Assembly (NCBI RefSeq): GCF_029227915.1
Contig: NC_079886.1
Span: 13,261,001 to 13,325,000 of the forward strand
Reading direction: 5' to 3'
DNA from: Hydractinia symbiolongicarpus
Taxonomy: Eukaryota; Cnidaria; Hydrozoa; Anthoathecata; Hydractiniidae
Length of the DNA stretch: 64,000 nucleotides
The position numbers and the translations under genes are program-made. The notes beneath the pieces are model-generated. The model was not told the origin of the DNA, searched no databases, and was given only the letters and a program-made list of their open reading frames with translations. Within the stretch, counting starts at the first letter, position 1, and each line of letters opens with the position of its first letter. Below are positions 49,150-60,930 of the stretch, piece by piece.

Positions 49150-49188
49150 TCTTCTTTTCCTTGCACCACTCATGGCATTTCTTAGCAT
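49150..49188 (-). CDS. Possible first coding exon of a host gene
   Basis: On the minus strand an ATG at 49,188 encodes LRNAMSGARKRR and is followed by a consensus GTAAGT donor at 49,149. The upstream region has promoter-like sites. No downstream exon was found, so this is a weak candidate. The 88-residue ORF on the opposite strand here shows no family features. Confidence 0.25.
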
Positions 49189-49549
49189 GTCTTCAGTTCG
49201 AAGTCACAATTCCTTAGCTTCCAACCGCGTCTCGTTCACAAGTTCCAGCGCTAGCCAATATGATGGACAACGTCGAGGAACCCTGGGTAATTTTGGAAAA
49301 ATGTGGTTCTGCCTTATGATTTTCAGATTTTTGCTGCTGATATCAGCATATTTTAGCCCTCGAGTGTCACACGTCCGCATATATAGGAGTTAATTATCTT
49401 TAATTTAGTAAAGTCCATATAAATAACTACACAATTAACTCTAAACGGCTTTTGTTTAGGTCATCGCCATATTATCTGTGAATTAAAAAAATTTCCGTTG
49501 ACGCCACATTACCCACAAGTGTTGCGAACTGTAATACGGCGTTTTTATT

Positions 49550-49690
49550 GATTTTCCGTCATTTTCGGTACTTTGACGTCATTTTCATTACGGTGTCGGC
49601 CTTTTTTCCGTCATATAAAAAAAGACGCGCACAAACTGCGGGAAAAAAACAACGTAAAAATGGTAGCTTCAGCGGGAAAATTTTTGGTGG
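49550..49690. promoter_or_regulatory. Promoter-like region with CRE and E2F-like sites
   Basis: A full palindromic TGACGTCA lies at about 49,574, TGACGTCA-like CCGTCAT repeats surround it, and two GCGGGAAA motifs (E2F-like) occur at about 49,638 and 49,669. Such clustering is unlike the surrounding AT-rich sequence and could be a host promoter. Direction is uncertain. Confidence 0.35.
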
Positions 49691-50188
49691 AATAAAGTAA
49701 AAACCATCATGTAAAAACGAAAAATAATATCATAGCGAACGTTTGTTTTTGAATGCGCTTTTATGATGCCAGCTGAAGCTTCAAATGAAATAAAGAATAT
49801 AAGTCATTATCACTGTAACTTGCGTTAATAGCAATGTTTCCTGGTGTAGCTATAACAAAATCTCATTTTAGAGGAATTCCAATCCAAGGAACTTACTGTA
49901 ATGCAAAGAAAAAGTAATCAGCCAAACCGAGAATGTTTTAAAAATGTTCGTAACCTCCCCCCTCCCCCCTGGTATAGATCCCCCAAAAAATCGTGGATAG
50001 ATGGAACACCTTTTGAAGAATGGTTACGCGAGCTTGTGTAAGTTTACTATACAAGGAAGAAAAATTGTTATGGTGGTTGGTAACTGTCCTGCACATCCAA
50101 ATGTTTCAGAATTGGAGGCCATTAATTTACAATTCCTTCCACCAAATATCACGTCTTGTACGCAGCCAATGGATCAAGGCTTTATCAG

Positions 50189-50826
50189 GTACGTATTTTT
50201 TTGTTTTATGAACTTCTATCGTGTCTAATATATTTTTCGATTGAATGTCTTCCGTACGATTAATAATTAGCAATCGAATGTTTTGATTTTGCAACTTCTT
50301 TGAGCGCACGAAGCATGGAAGAAAATATAGAGATCGATGCAAAAAAACTTTCTTTAACTTATGAAATTCCATTGTTAATAGTCAGAGAGTTTAAATACGA
50401 TTCGATGATAAAAGGATACCATGCCTATATGCATGAGTGGACCCCAATTTTAGAAGAAATTTTAACGACACGTCTGAAACCTGAAAACGAGATTGACAAA
50501 TATGCTGTTACCGTTACTAAAAATGGAAACATTATTGGTCTCTTAAAGAAAGGAAAAACTGGTCGATATGCTAAAACAGTCTTTTATTTTCTACGAGCTA
50601 ATTTAACAAACACTGCTAATGTCATTGTTACTGGAAAACGAGTGGAGAAAAAAACAGTATCGAAATTTTAAAAAAAGTTGCTACATTACATCAGCTTAAA
50701 CTAAACACATCTTCCTTTCATCTTGTTATTAAATTTGCCTAGTGGGAAACACCTTTAATCCTTTATACAGGAATGAAAGATTATCATATGTTTTTATCTC
50801 TCTCTCTCTTTCTTTCTCCCTATCAG
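50189..50826 (+). other. 638-bp intron flanked by TATCAGGT repeats
   Basis: The donor (CAG/GTACGT) and acceptor (long pyrimidine tract, TATCAG) are strong, and removal restores the conserved FIRSLKAEY phrase. The eight bases TATCAGGT occur at both borders (50,183-50,190 and 50,821-50,828), as expected if a sequence had inserted with an 8-bp target duplication that supplied both splice sites. Confidence 0.6.
50300..50671 (+). CDS. HIRAN-like domain ORF inside the transposase intron
   Basis: An open frame of up to 123 residues; the core EFKYDSMIKGYHAYMHEWTP, RLKPENEIDKYAVTVTKNG and NIIGLLKKGKTGRYAKTVFY, then ANVIVTGKRVEKK resembles the HIRAN-type domain often found as small single-domain proteins in cnidarian genomes (DNA-end or fork binding in better-known family members). 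The ATG at 50,315 is the likely start. The same-strand position within the intron suggests the intron is a cargo-bearing insertion. The family call is from pattern memory. Confidence 0.5.
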   Translation: MSARSMEENIEIDAKKLSLTYEIPLLIVREFKYDSMIKGYHAYMHEWTPILEEILTTRLKPENEIDKYAVTVTKNGNIIGLLKKGKTGRYAKTVFYFLRANLTNTANVIVTGKRVEKKTVSKF

Positions 50827-51750
50827 GTCATTGAAGGCTGAATACTGATTCCTTGTTATTCGTAAGATAATAAAAGGATTAGAAAAGGATAAACAACTGC
50901 CTCAAACATCAATTCACGAAGCCATGATGATGCTTAAAACAGCTTGGAATGATGTGACTGAGAAAACAATTATCAACTGTTTTCGAAAGTCAGGGATCTC
51001 CGAAGACGCTCGTAAAGCTGCTATAGATAATGATGACGATCCATTTAAAGAGATGGATAGTGTAGAGGACGACAGCGAGGAAGAAAATGTAGAAGAGTTG
51101 CAGTTTGACCTGAATTAACTTCGTGAAACATGGCCAGACTTGCTACCTGAAGACCTTGATACTGACACCCTCATTGATTTTGACAGAAAGGTCGTGACAA
51201 ACGAATCTCAACCATTGTATGTTGACCAAATAGTTAACGAATACGTTTCACAGCCAGTTGAACTTGAAGATTTCAGCAGTGACGAGGATGAGCTTCCCGA
51301 GAACCCAATATCACCACCATCGCGAAATGAAGTTGACGAAACAATCGAAGTTCTGAATAGATTAGCATTATTTACAACTGATTCGCAGTTAGATCCCTTT
51401 CTTGATATGAAAGTATCAGAGCAAATCAAGCAAAGAAGATTAGCCGGTTTGACACAGTTTTCCATTACTGACTTTTTTCAAAACAAATTATTGTATGAAA
51501 AGTTCATTATTGTTGAAAAGATAGAAGTAGTGATTCTTACAAAACTAAAACAAAAAACTTGTACCCATTCTTATAGCCAATGCAAAATATTTTACGCTGC
51601 GCAAAGCATCCATATTTTATTTTTCTCAAAATTTGGCCGAAAAAAAGGTTGAAATCCTATAATTCGACAACTCATGTAATTCGACCAAATCGTGAGAACC
51701 CCTGAAGAGTTGAATTACATGAGTTCAACTGTATAATCATCGGTATTTCA

Positions 51751-51822
51751 TCAGGACTCAGGATTCACTACGGTTACTGGAGTGCTCCATTTTGCATCAT
51801 CATTATCGGCCTCGATATTCAC
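51751..51822 (-). CDS. Possible terminal exon of a host gene
   Basis: After a good acceptor (TCTTATTTTAG) the frame reads VNIEADNDDAKWSTPVTVVN, PES and stop. The next recognisable minus-strand open stretch upstream (51,957-52,145) does not join in a compatible frame at its GTAAAG site, so the gene model is incomplete. No family recognised. Confidence 0.3.
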   Translation of the reverse strand: MNIEADNDDAKWSTPVTVVNPES

Positions 51823-52324
51823 CTAAAATAAGACGAAATAAAAGTTAGAGAATTTAATTTTGATATATGTTAACTACTAATTTTGAGCTTAGACGCAAGT
51901 GGTCTTACACATAGCTGCTAATTACGAAATTTCTAAGTACAACTAAGGTACCGTTGTTAGGTACGGCTAGCTTTACCTAAGCACTTTCGTTTTGATTTGT
52001 TGTGGCCTTTCCCGCTTTCGCCATTTGAGTAACCTTTAAACACAAAGGTGGAGTGCTTTAGAAGAGCACGGTACAAACCACAGACTGGAATACGGAGTCG
52101 GCTGATAGACTGACCTTGGCCGAAAGTTACATGCGAGAGAGTCAAAGAACTCCATTGATAGTTTAAGTTGACGACTTTATAATTCTTCGAAATGTCTCAG
52201 AAGCAGTCTCGATTTGTTATCTCAACTTCCAATTTGGCGACTGATTATGTGGGAAGAGGCATTTTAATTTAATGAATTAAATGTCAATGGATGGAGAATG
52301 TCAATTTAGTGGCGCCGTAGTTTA

Positions 52325-53656
52325 CAGTTGACTCTCTCTATCTCGACTACCCTCTATCTCGAACATCTCTCTATCTCGAACCAAAGTCTCGGTCACTTGG
52401 ACATTTGTGTAGGCTCTAAGCTATTTTCCTCTCTTTATCTCGAACCTCTCTATCTCGAATACCTCTCTATCTCGAACCAAAATCTCGGTCCCGTGTGACT
52501 GTTTCTTTCTCTATCTCGAACTTTTCCGGATTTAAGAACCTATTTACACTAAAAATCGAATTAAAATGTTCCATTTTCGAACGAAAATGTTTGACGTTCG
52601 AATTCTAAAGTCACTCACAAAACATTGTTTACAGTGTTTTGAACCAGAAACCTTCTTGAGGTGAAGATGTCGGCTTTAAAAAGAAAACTCAATAACGTTT
52701 CTTTAATTCAAAAATGTCAAATAATTCGGGAAATCGAGAAAGGAATGTCAAACAAGGAGGCACACCCATCGATCTCGAACTTAACAAACATTCATCTCGT
52801 TTTTTTGCCCCCTAACACAACGTCTGTGTTGCAACCGATGGACCAAGGTGTCATACGAAGTCTAAAAGCGCATTACCGAAGGAGAGTTGTACGTTTGCTG
52901 TGCAGTGCTTTGGAGAACAACAAACCTTTGCCAAAGATTTCAATTTTAAGCGGAATGAAGATACTGGCTGATTCTTGGGAGGCTGTAACTAAACAAACCA
53001 TCATCAATTGTTTTAAGAAATCTGGAATCTCTTCTACAGGACAACAGGATGCTATTGCTGATTCGGATGACCCACTTAAAGATCTTCAAGAAAGTTTGGA
53101 TGATTTAAGAGAGGCTGATCCATCATTGGTACCAAATGATCTCAGTGCTAATGATCTTGTGACCTTGGATGATGAGGTTATCGCAACCGCCCCTTAAATC
53201 TCTAATGAGGATATCATTGATGAATTTCGGAAATCTCAGGACGACGAAGCTGAAGACGATGGCAGTGACATGGAGGATGATTCATTTGATATAGTTGTCG
53301 AAAAACCATCAAGATCAAAAGTCGAGTGTAGTATTGATCTTTTGAAAGATCTAGCAATGTGTTGCGAAAAAGGCAATGAAATGCAAATGCTTATCTCCAA
53401 ATTCGAAAAAATGTATAATGAAGACAGAGTGGCATCACTTAAACAAAAAGACATAACCGATTTCTTTAAATGAAGCTGTAAATTTATTTTATGTATTTAT
53501 TTTAAAAGAAGTCCTCTTGACCTCTATCAACTCCCGATACACTGAAGGTTAAAAATACGTTTTTTACGAAAAAATCCAATTTTTGTCAATTTTTCTCTAT
53601 CTCGAACTTTCTCTATCTCGAACAAATTTTCTGGTCCCTTGCGAGTTCGAGATAGA

Positions 53657-53657
<1 letters not shown>
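52325..53657 (+). mobile_element. Tigger/pogo-type transposon with internal deletion
   Basis: The left end is CAGTTGACTCTC after TA (52,323-52,324), followed by three copies of CTCTATCTCGA; the right end has the same CTCTATCTCGAAC repeats and GAGTTCGAGATAGA, but the last bases are replaced by a tRNA-like SINE fragment at about 53,657. The transposase inside lacks its central part. The repeats near both ends are likely transposase binding sites. Confidence 0.82.
52661..53473 (+). pseudogene. Tigger/pogo transposase, centrally deleted
   Basis: The first 36 residues (LKRKLNNVSLIQKCQIIREI, EKGMSNKEA) are the start of the N-terminal helix-turn-helix. At about 52,765 they join directly to the end of the catalytic domain (LTNIHLVFLPPNTTSVLQPM, DQGVIRSLKAHYRRR), so most of the DNA-binding and catalytic residues are missing. 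The C-terminal part is intact except for one stop (53,197), through DEDIIDEF-like NEDIIDEFRKSQDD to LKQKDITDFFK. It could make a short protein but not an active transposase. Confidence 0.82.
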
Positions 53658-54022
<365 letters not shown>

Positions 54023-54890
54023 AAATATTTAAAATGGCTAGCCCAGAAAATCACAAAAACCTGTAGTCAGTGGATTGTTTCCACTGGGGGCCACTAACTA
54101 GAACAACAAAAAGAAACAAAAAATGATAAACCTTAGACTGCCTCAGCTCAATCAAACATAGTAACACTTATAATCTGTGAAAGTTGAAAAAAAAGAAAGA
54201 ATAAAAAACAAAAACTAAAAAGTTAAAAAGTGATCTCTATTAGTTGCCAAATACATTAGGCAGATTATTTCACAGTTTTGCAGCTCTAATTGGGAAGGCT
54301 TTTTGGCCAAACTCCGTGTTGACCAAGGGAAGTGTGAACATGTTTTTTGAAGCTCCTCTTGTTTGATGATTATGACAGTTTTTTGTCAAAAGGAATTTTG
54401 AGCGCATGTAATTAGGAGCAATGTGATTCATGGCTTTGAAAACTAATATGGCATCGTTTTTGATGAGTAAATTATTCATTGAATATTCCCTCTCTTTCCC
54501 AAGAAAGGTTCGGACACATTTTAATCGTTTTTCTAGTTTTCCCAATCTACCTTGGCTGGCACAAACCTATGCCGAGGAGCAGTAGTTGAAATATGGCATG
54601 ACAAGGGCATTAATTAAAAGGTTTTTTGTGTGAGGTGTTAAACATGATGCAATGGTTCTAATTTTAGAGTATTTAATTAGTATTGTTCTATTTATGTCGT
54701 TAATGTGCTCTTCCCATTGCATTTTTTGATCAAATGTTACCCCAAGATATTTACCTTTTTCGCTCATCTTTAAGGGAATACCCATATAGTTGATAGTTTT
54801 GTTCTCAACTTTTTTAACTGGCTGTGGTTGCCGAAAAAGATTGTTTCAGTTTTGTCCGTATTAACAGTCATTTTGTTTTTTTTTCAACCA
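54023..54890 (-). mobile_element. LINE (non-LTR retrotransposon) 3' fragment
   Basis: On the minus strand: KMTVNTDKTETIFF, EKGKYLGVTFDQKMQWEEHI, NRTILIKYSKIRTIAS, LINALVMPYFNYCSSA, and after a stop KLEKRLKCVRTFLGKERE, SMNNLLIKNDAILVFKAMNH and PLVNTEFGQKAFPIRAAKL. This is the thumb and C-terminal region downstream of the RT domain in CR1/L2/RTE-like LINEs. The 3' untranslated end runs into TTATTG/TTA repeats, typical of such tails. The RT core is missing, so the copy is 5'-truncated. Confidence 0.82.
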
Positions 54891-54894
54891 GAGC

Positions 54895-55262
54895 TCGACT
54901 TGCTAAAGTTCTAACTCGACCTGGGAGACAAGGTTATTCTGGGAGACAGCAATATGGGCGAGTGAATGTTGCCATAGCCCCTGGTTAACCCAAGCCATGT
55001 GAGGGAAATAGGAGATATAGCACACTGCGTGGGCTGTTGGATGTTGCAGGGGAGTTGTCTGAGAGCGCGGACTCTAATTGGGATTGCGTAGCTCAAAATG
55101 AGCATTAAATACTCTAGGACTCCCTGTCTAAGCCCTCCTGGAAATAATAGACAGGGTATATCCTTCGAAATTTGTGAGCCTAGCCATGTAAAATATGCCC
55201 ATCATCATCATCAATTGGACAAATTGACTTGTCAATTTGACATATTGAATTTGTCCGCTATC
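54895..55262. mobile_element. SINE-like repeat ending in (ATC)n, plus a short palindrome
   Basis: The stretch to about 55,215 has no coding potential and ends in ATCATCATCATCA, a common tail of CORE-type SINEs; an origin from that class is a guess. Right after it, TTGGACAAATTGAC pairs with TGTCAATTTG and GAATTTGTCC nearby (55,216-55,262), a hairpin-like repeat. Confidence 0.4.
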
Positions 55263-55902
55263 TAACCCCAGGGGTTTTTTTGCCTTTTTGATGCTTCACA
55301 ATTTCGCTTCGCTTGTCCCACAAAAAGTCGGGCCTTATACAAAGTCGGGCGAAAATATTTGTCTGGCTTTAGCCGCCTGACTTTAAAAGTTTTTCTCCTA
55401 TGTGGTGCATGTATGAAAAATTACAGTATTGATTAAAAAAAAGAGCGCATTTTTTAAGTGTTTTATTTGCAAGAAATAAAGAAATTATTTGCGACAAAAT
55501 AAAGTGAAACTTTTTACCATAAGCATAAGAAAACCACTGTATTGCAAAAAAGTGCCTTTTGGTCAGCTTTGTGCTATTAAACCAAATTAGGCCCAGTCAA
55601 AGAGGGAGTTTTTTACCACGTTCATGAAATTGATACGTTTAAGAGTAATTTTAAAAAAAACTAAAAAAGGACACTCGTATTGAACTAGCAGCCTTTATTC
55701 GTAACGCTTTAGAGTCTCTTAAAGATGCGCATTTACATAAAATCTCGACTTACCTTGAGCATAGTGTTTTGCGTGATTTTTTTTAAAAAAAGCAATATCT
55801 GTTTCTACTTCTCTGCACAATTTCTAAACTAGTGCCCAGGTATATTCTTCCGTATGAGTTGACAAAAGCTCATCGAGGTTGGTCAATTTCTGTTCACATG
55901 TA
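55263..55902. other. Unassigned sequence before the Ginger-type element
   Basis: AAAGTCGGGC occurs twice at 55,325-55,350, then GCCTGACTTTAAAAG at 55,375. These echo the GCCCGACTTT of the element's right end at about 57,057 and may be its left terminus, although the match is short. No gene is seen. Confidence 0.35.
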
Positions 55903-55942
55903 GGTGTTTTCTGAAAGTTTCCCACTCGATCAATCAACTAAC

Positions 55943-56210
55943 ATGAGCACACACGAGAACAGAGAAAAAATTGAAGAGTGGTTAAAATCTGAGGAGGGGA
56001 AGCGTAATGGAGGCATCATGCAACAAGATATGCATGATGAAGTTGTTGCATATTTGTTGGCTCAAAATAAGGGAAAGTTGACGGCTTCCGAGAAATTTTA
56101 GATAGGGATCGAAAAATTAAGAAGCGTGTAAAAAGACATAATTATAAATTGATGGATTATCCAACACTCAGGCTTCATAACGTTTTATGTATGCCAACAG
56201 AACAGGTAGT
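55943..56210 (+). pseudogene. Ginger-type transposase N-terminal exon (second family)
   Basis: STHENREKIEEWLKSEEGKR, NGGIMQQDMHDEVVAYLLA, then after a stop at 56,099 KIKKRVKRHNYKLMDYPTLR and LHNVLCMP, followed by a GTAG donor-like site (CAGGTAGTTT). It lines up with the exon at 8818-9047 (EEKFQEWLEVERTKRNSVIM, FQVMSYPTLGLSDVLCSP) with moderate similarity, so the two elements are distinct families. Confidence 0.68.
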
Positions 56211-56431
56211 TTATATTTTTCCAATATTTTCATATATAATCTTAATGATGATGCAAAAACGCATGTATGGTGTTTAGTGAATTTCTCAAAGCCTTTTCGG
56301 AAAGAATCTGCGAGAATGTAAAGAAGGTAAAGGAATCACTAAAACGAAATTGAAGGGCGTTGTTTCTTTATTATAAACACTTTTTTTGTCTAAAAATGTA
56401 TGAAAATTTAAAACTACTCCAAAGAAATTTT

Positions 56432-56862
56432 ATTCCTGCCCAAAGTTGATCAAAAATCGTCAACATTAAAATGCCCTACTTTGGGTGTCATTTATTCCTG
56501 CCCAAAGTCGATCACAAATCGTCAATATTAAAATGCCCTACTTTGGGTGGCTTCTATTCCTACCTAAAGTTAGTCAAAAATCGTCAATATTAAAATGCCC
56601 TACTTTGGGTGGCTTTTATTCCTACCCAAAGTTAGTCAAAAATCGTCAATATTAAAATGCCCTACTTTGGGTGGCTTTTATTCCTACCCAAAGTTAGCCA
56701 AAAATCGTCAATATTAAAATGCCATACTGTGGGTGGCTTTTATTCCTGCCCAAAGTCGATCAAAAATCGTCAATATTAAAATGCCCTACTTTGGGTGACT
56801 TTTATTCCTGCAAGTCGATCAAAAATCGTCAATATTAAAATGCCACTCTATTCTGGGCATGC
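56432..56862. repeat. 62-bp tandem array derived from the Ginger-type terminus
   Basis: Seven units start at 56,432, 56,494, 56,556, 56,618, 56,680, 56,742 and 56,804, all exactly 62 bp apart. Each contains CCCAAAGT near the start and CCCTACTTTGGGTG near the end, the same words as the transposon terminus. Architecture is as in the 84-bp array at 5420. Confidence 0.95.
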
Positions 56863-57132
56863 TTTTGCTGAAATATAGTTGTAGATTAAAAGTTTAAATT
56901 TTTGTTAAATATGTGTTCATAAGAGCGAATTTTCGTTAAATTAAGGCATGAAAATAGTATAAAGTTATTTTAAGACGCAAGGAATGCAGTTTCAACTGAT
57001 TAAAATATGTGTTTTACTTTGCATAGTTTTGCCCTTCTTGGGTTATAATTTGAAAATGCCCGACTTTAGGCAGCCGCCCTACTTTGGGTGGAACACGCTC
57101 GCTTTGCCCCAGCAACTTAATGGTTATCAAAA

Positions 57133-58485
57133 ATGAATTCTGTAAATTCATCACTACTGGAGTCTGAATCTGTGTTTCTACAGCTTGATAATATAAAAAA
57201 AAGTTGCAATGGTTTAGGTAATAGCTCAAATTTAGAAAATGTATTGTCAAACAACCAGTACATCAGTGGACGTGAATATCCTGACTCTTTATTAATCAGA
57301 CCTATACAAATGACTCATGAAGAAGCAATGAGGCTCCTAAATATTGCTGCTTCATTGCTTCAAGCGCACATTAAAAGATTCTTTCAGCAACGTAGATATC
57401 AGGAGATGCTGAAGGAACATAATGCTGCTACTAAAATACAAGCTTCTTGGAGAGGTTATCATACTAGGTATTTAAATATGAAGATCTTCTATAAAAAACA
57501 TAAATATATCACAAATAAATCACAACAACATATTTTAGAAATTAGAAAAACTTTTCACAACAAGCTTAGTCTTATGATGAAGCAGCAAACTGTGCTACTG
57601 GACACTCTCACAAAAACTCTGTGTGAAAATCATATATACAGTGCCTCATAACAGCTAGCCCACCAGGGTTACAAAAAGGCATATTTTAATCTTCTTTAAC
57701 TTCATGGACCAAGTTATTCCTTAATCTGACGCTAAATTCTGTGACTTATCAAACATTAAAAAAACTGCTGTGCGGAATGTTGATATCCAATCAACCATTA
57801 AATTAACCACTGCACACAACAATTCCGATAGACAGTTACACACAAGAATAAAGATTTTGAAGAAAAGCATAACCAGTTATCTTCAGTAAACTTAAACAGT
57901 GTTAAATCCTGTTGCTTATTATTTGGCATTAACTGTCTAGTTGGAAAGTCTACATGAAGCTATGATGGAGTGTGATGATACAATCATGCATAATGAGACT
58001 GCTAATAAAACTGTTAAGGTGTGAGTAAGGGAAAAAAAGTTTTTTTGCAAATTTCTTTTTTAACTTTTTTTATATATATATGGACTTTTTAATGGTGAAA
58101 TTATTTTTTTATAAAATAGGATAGAAATGCGACTTTTTTCCAAAAACACAATCCTCATCATTTGTCTTTCTGCTGAACACGCTAAAAAGATCAAATATAT
58201 ATAGGTGTAAATGTTTATGTTTCTCACTTTGGGATAAACTGTGATATGAGCATATTTTGTAACAGTAACGTTACCACAACCGTTGTAAAAAATGATACTA
58301 TTGAATTTCTTGTATCGCTTTTCTTTTAATGATTGTTTGTTTTTATCCAATCAATTAAAAATCACTTTTTTTACTTTGACTTTCATTAATGCTTTTTCAG
58401 GAAAAAAGGTTTTGTTTTACAAGCGAGCAACACTAACAAGATCAAGTTGTATAAAATATTAAAAAATGTCTACTTATCGTCATAA
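57133..58485 (+). CDS. IQ-motif protein, host gene (3' exons)
   Basis: The open stretch at 57,133-57,651 carries two IQ-like calmodulin-binding motifs, LLQAHIKRFFQQRRYQEM and AATKIQASWRGYHTRYLN, after a low-complexity N-terminal part. A possible acceptor (TTTCTACAG) at 57,180 means the exon may begin there. Exon 57,941-58,020 (LESLHEAMMECDDTIMHNET, ANKTVKV; donor GTGAGT) joins in frame to 58,401-58,485 (KKGFVLQASNTNKIKLYKIL, KNVYLSS, stop). The join between first and second parts is unresolved; a further exon may lie around 57,720-57,880. IQ repeats of this form occur in centrosomal and ciliary proteins; I do not assign a symbol. Confidence 0.62.
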
Positions 58486-58509
58486 AGCTTCTGCTCCTTC
58501 AAGAAAGAG

Positions 58510-58635
<126 letters not shown>

Positions 58636-58639
58636 TAAC

Positions 58640-60930
58640 TCTCCAGCCTAGCGAAGATTAAAAATAAAAAATAATACACAAATTGAACAAAAGTGTAAGT
58701 TGAAAGAAAATAATGGATGTTTTATCCAGCGATAGCAAATAAGACTCAGACATTTATGTTATCATATTAATTTTTTTAATCTCTATTCCATCAGATTTTG
58801 TAACATTTTTTCCTTTTCCTTTTTGTTTATTTTTACTTTGCCCATCTCTTTTCTTGTGAATATGTTTTAAGTGCGAATATGAGCAGACACGCACATTGTA
58901 CAGAAGTTGTTATAAGCACCCGTAGCGACCATTTAACTATACGAAAGTGATGATATTTTTAAAAATCTTTAAAGCTCTTTTTCACAATGTTCACTTTGTG
59001 TGATAGTACTGCTAGCCTTTTCATCTTCATTTACAAAACTATAAAAGCTACTAGGTGGAGGGTGAGCGGCTTTTAAACACAGATGTTTTATCTAAAAATG
59101 ATTTTGAATTTAATTTGTAAGTGTGAACAGATCTTGAGTTATGACGTATTTTTTGGCGAATTATGGTTTGTAATTCGATAAAAAAAGTTAATGGAAAATA
59201 TCTTTAAAACGGAAAATAATTACACCATAATTTTCAGATCATTTTTAGATCAATGTGTTGTGATTACAAAACAATGAACATCAATCATGAAAAACTAAAA
59301 GTTTTGTAAATGGAGATGCATTAGTAAAGGAGGGGTCATTTTTTTAGCGTCTTTTAACGTCTTTAATATTATTTCGTTTCCAATCATTTTCATATCATCT
59401 TTTAGACATTTTTTTAAACTTTCAGAAAATATTAAACAACAATATCACAACTTTCACGTAATTTTAATAGAAGCTATTTTAAAACATCACACTTTTTCCC
59501 TTACTCACACCTTAAGTTAGGTACTGAATGATGATGTCACATTTTGTACATCAATATAATATAAAATATTTTGACATGTAGATTTATCAGTTTAAATATA
59601 TTTGATTTTGATTTTAATTTTTAAGAATCTTTTTATTTTTTTGAAAAATCTTTATTGGTTCTCAAAAAATTTCTTGTCTTGAAAGTTGCACTAAGCGAGA
59701 TTATGACATTATGAACTAGCTTTAAAACAAGTAATTGCTGTTGTTTAGCATAATTATAGTAAATATAGTAAATATATTAAAATTTATGTAAAAAAGTGAT
59801 TTACAAAAGTGATAAAAACTTGAATGATATACATTTTGTTATATAATAGTTAAAAGCTCTCCTAAGAGACAAAACTTCCCCTTTTTTAATTACAAAATTA
59901 TTTTGTTAATTCAAATTTTTTTATGGAACTTGAACATTGTCATTTTTCATTGTTAAACTGTTAAAAAGCTTTTTTAAAGCTTAAATCACACTGTATTTCC
60001 TAATCTGTTAAAATTATGTTTAGCAGGTTAAGCTGGTCTGTTAATGTATAGAAACTTATTTTTGAATCACAATTTACAATGTGTTAATTCAAACCATGTA
60101 TACATTTAACAGTTTTGCTAAAAGACATTATAGGGTAATTGCTCTGTACTGTGAACACTGCATACATTTTATTACTTTAATCGGAGTAACTTTTGTGAGA
60201 GAAATATTTATGAATAGACCTACTTATATAAAAATATGCATGCAAAAATAAAATAAATATTTACATAAAAACGAGATTAGTTATGAGCAAATTTCAGGAT
60301 GCTGGTTGTTTACATACATGCAAGTTTGAAGAATGCATCAACAAAATATTGACTTTTACAGCTTTTAACTGACAGTTTCACATAGTCATAGTTAACACAG
60401 TTATAAAGAGGATTTTGGTAGTGGTAGTGTGGCAAAAAAGTCAAAATATTACAGATTTTAAGGGCGTATCTTTTGGTATATGTTAGCTAACCAGTTAGCT
60501 AAACCTCTAAAACCTATAACCACGTTTTTAGAATGATATGAATACATTCTTATTATGCTGTTTCCAAGTAAACTTAGACTAAAACTTACTAGTATACAGT
60601 TTACTAACGCTCAGTGACACTTCATAATACTCTGATCAGTTTAAAAAATTAAAATTAGCTGGCCGGTCGCTAAGCAACAAGATGAAGTGCTCAAAACAAT
60701 CCAATCTTTAAACCATAATAAGACCATTGAGAATTCAGTATTTCCAAAGTCATTTTTGTTTCTGTATCAAAACTATATATATCTCCTATTTTAACGAAAA
60801 TTGTCAATTTTTCATTGTCCATTGTCCCTTAACGATCAAACCAAGATGTGAACAATTAGCGTAGGTAAATAATATGCATCCTTTTTAAATAAGCACAATA
60901 TATTTTTTAAAAGACAATTTGATTTTAGAA
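58640..60930. other. Long AT-rich stretch without recognised features
   Basis: No ORF with family features, no tandem array and no transposon end was seen in about 2.3 kb. Probably intergenic or intronic host sequence. Confidence 0.5.

Larger units (their letters stand above)
50020..51480 (+). pseudogene. Tigger/pogo transposase C-terminal half with intron
   Basis: RKIVMVVGNCPAHPNVSELE corresponds to the DDE_1 motif whose catalytic D (VDNCPAHP) is G here. LQFLPPNITSCTQPMDQGFI is followed at 50,189 by a GT donor; the frame resumes at 50,827 with SLKAEY and a stop, then KQLPQTSIHEAMMMLKTAWN and EKTIINCFRKSGISEDARKA. After another stop near 51,116 the acidic tail and KQRRLAGLTQFSITDFFQNK finish the protein. 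The catalytic change and stops make it inactive. Confidence 0.8.
49990..51734 (+). mobile_element. Tigger/pogo-type transposon, left end not found
   Basis: A DDE_1/CENP-B-type transposase is encoded with an intron, and the right end is recognisable: GAGTTGAATTACATGAGTTC followed by AACTG and TA at about 51,734, an inverted copy of a CAGTT-type start. A second inner copy of the motif (AACTCATGTAATTCGACC) lies at 51,670-51,690. The matching left terminus and the N-terminal transposase half are missing. Confidence 0.76.
55903..57107 (+). mobile_element. Second Ginger-type element, internally deleted
   Basis: An N-terminal transposase exon is followed by a 62-bp tandem array and the right terminus (CCGCCCTACTTTGGGTGGAA at about 57,070-57,090). 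The terminus recurs inverted at 4886. Zinc finger, integrase core and C-terminal domain are missing, so the element is a deletion derivative. The array is built from CCCAAAGT and ACTTTGGG, the words of the terminus. Confidence 0.7.

Noticed and set aside
49127-49393. 88-residue plus-strand ORF with hydrophobic ends
   Set aside because: No family features or splice context; the opposite strand has a slightly better exon candidate.
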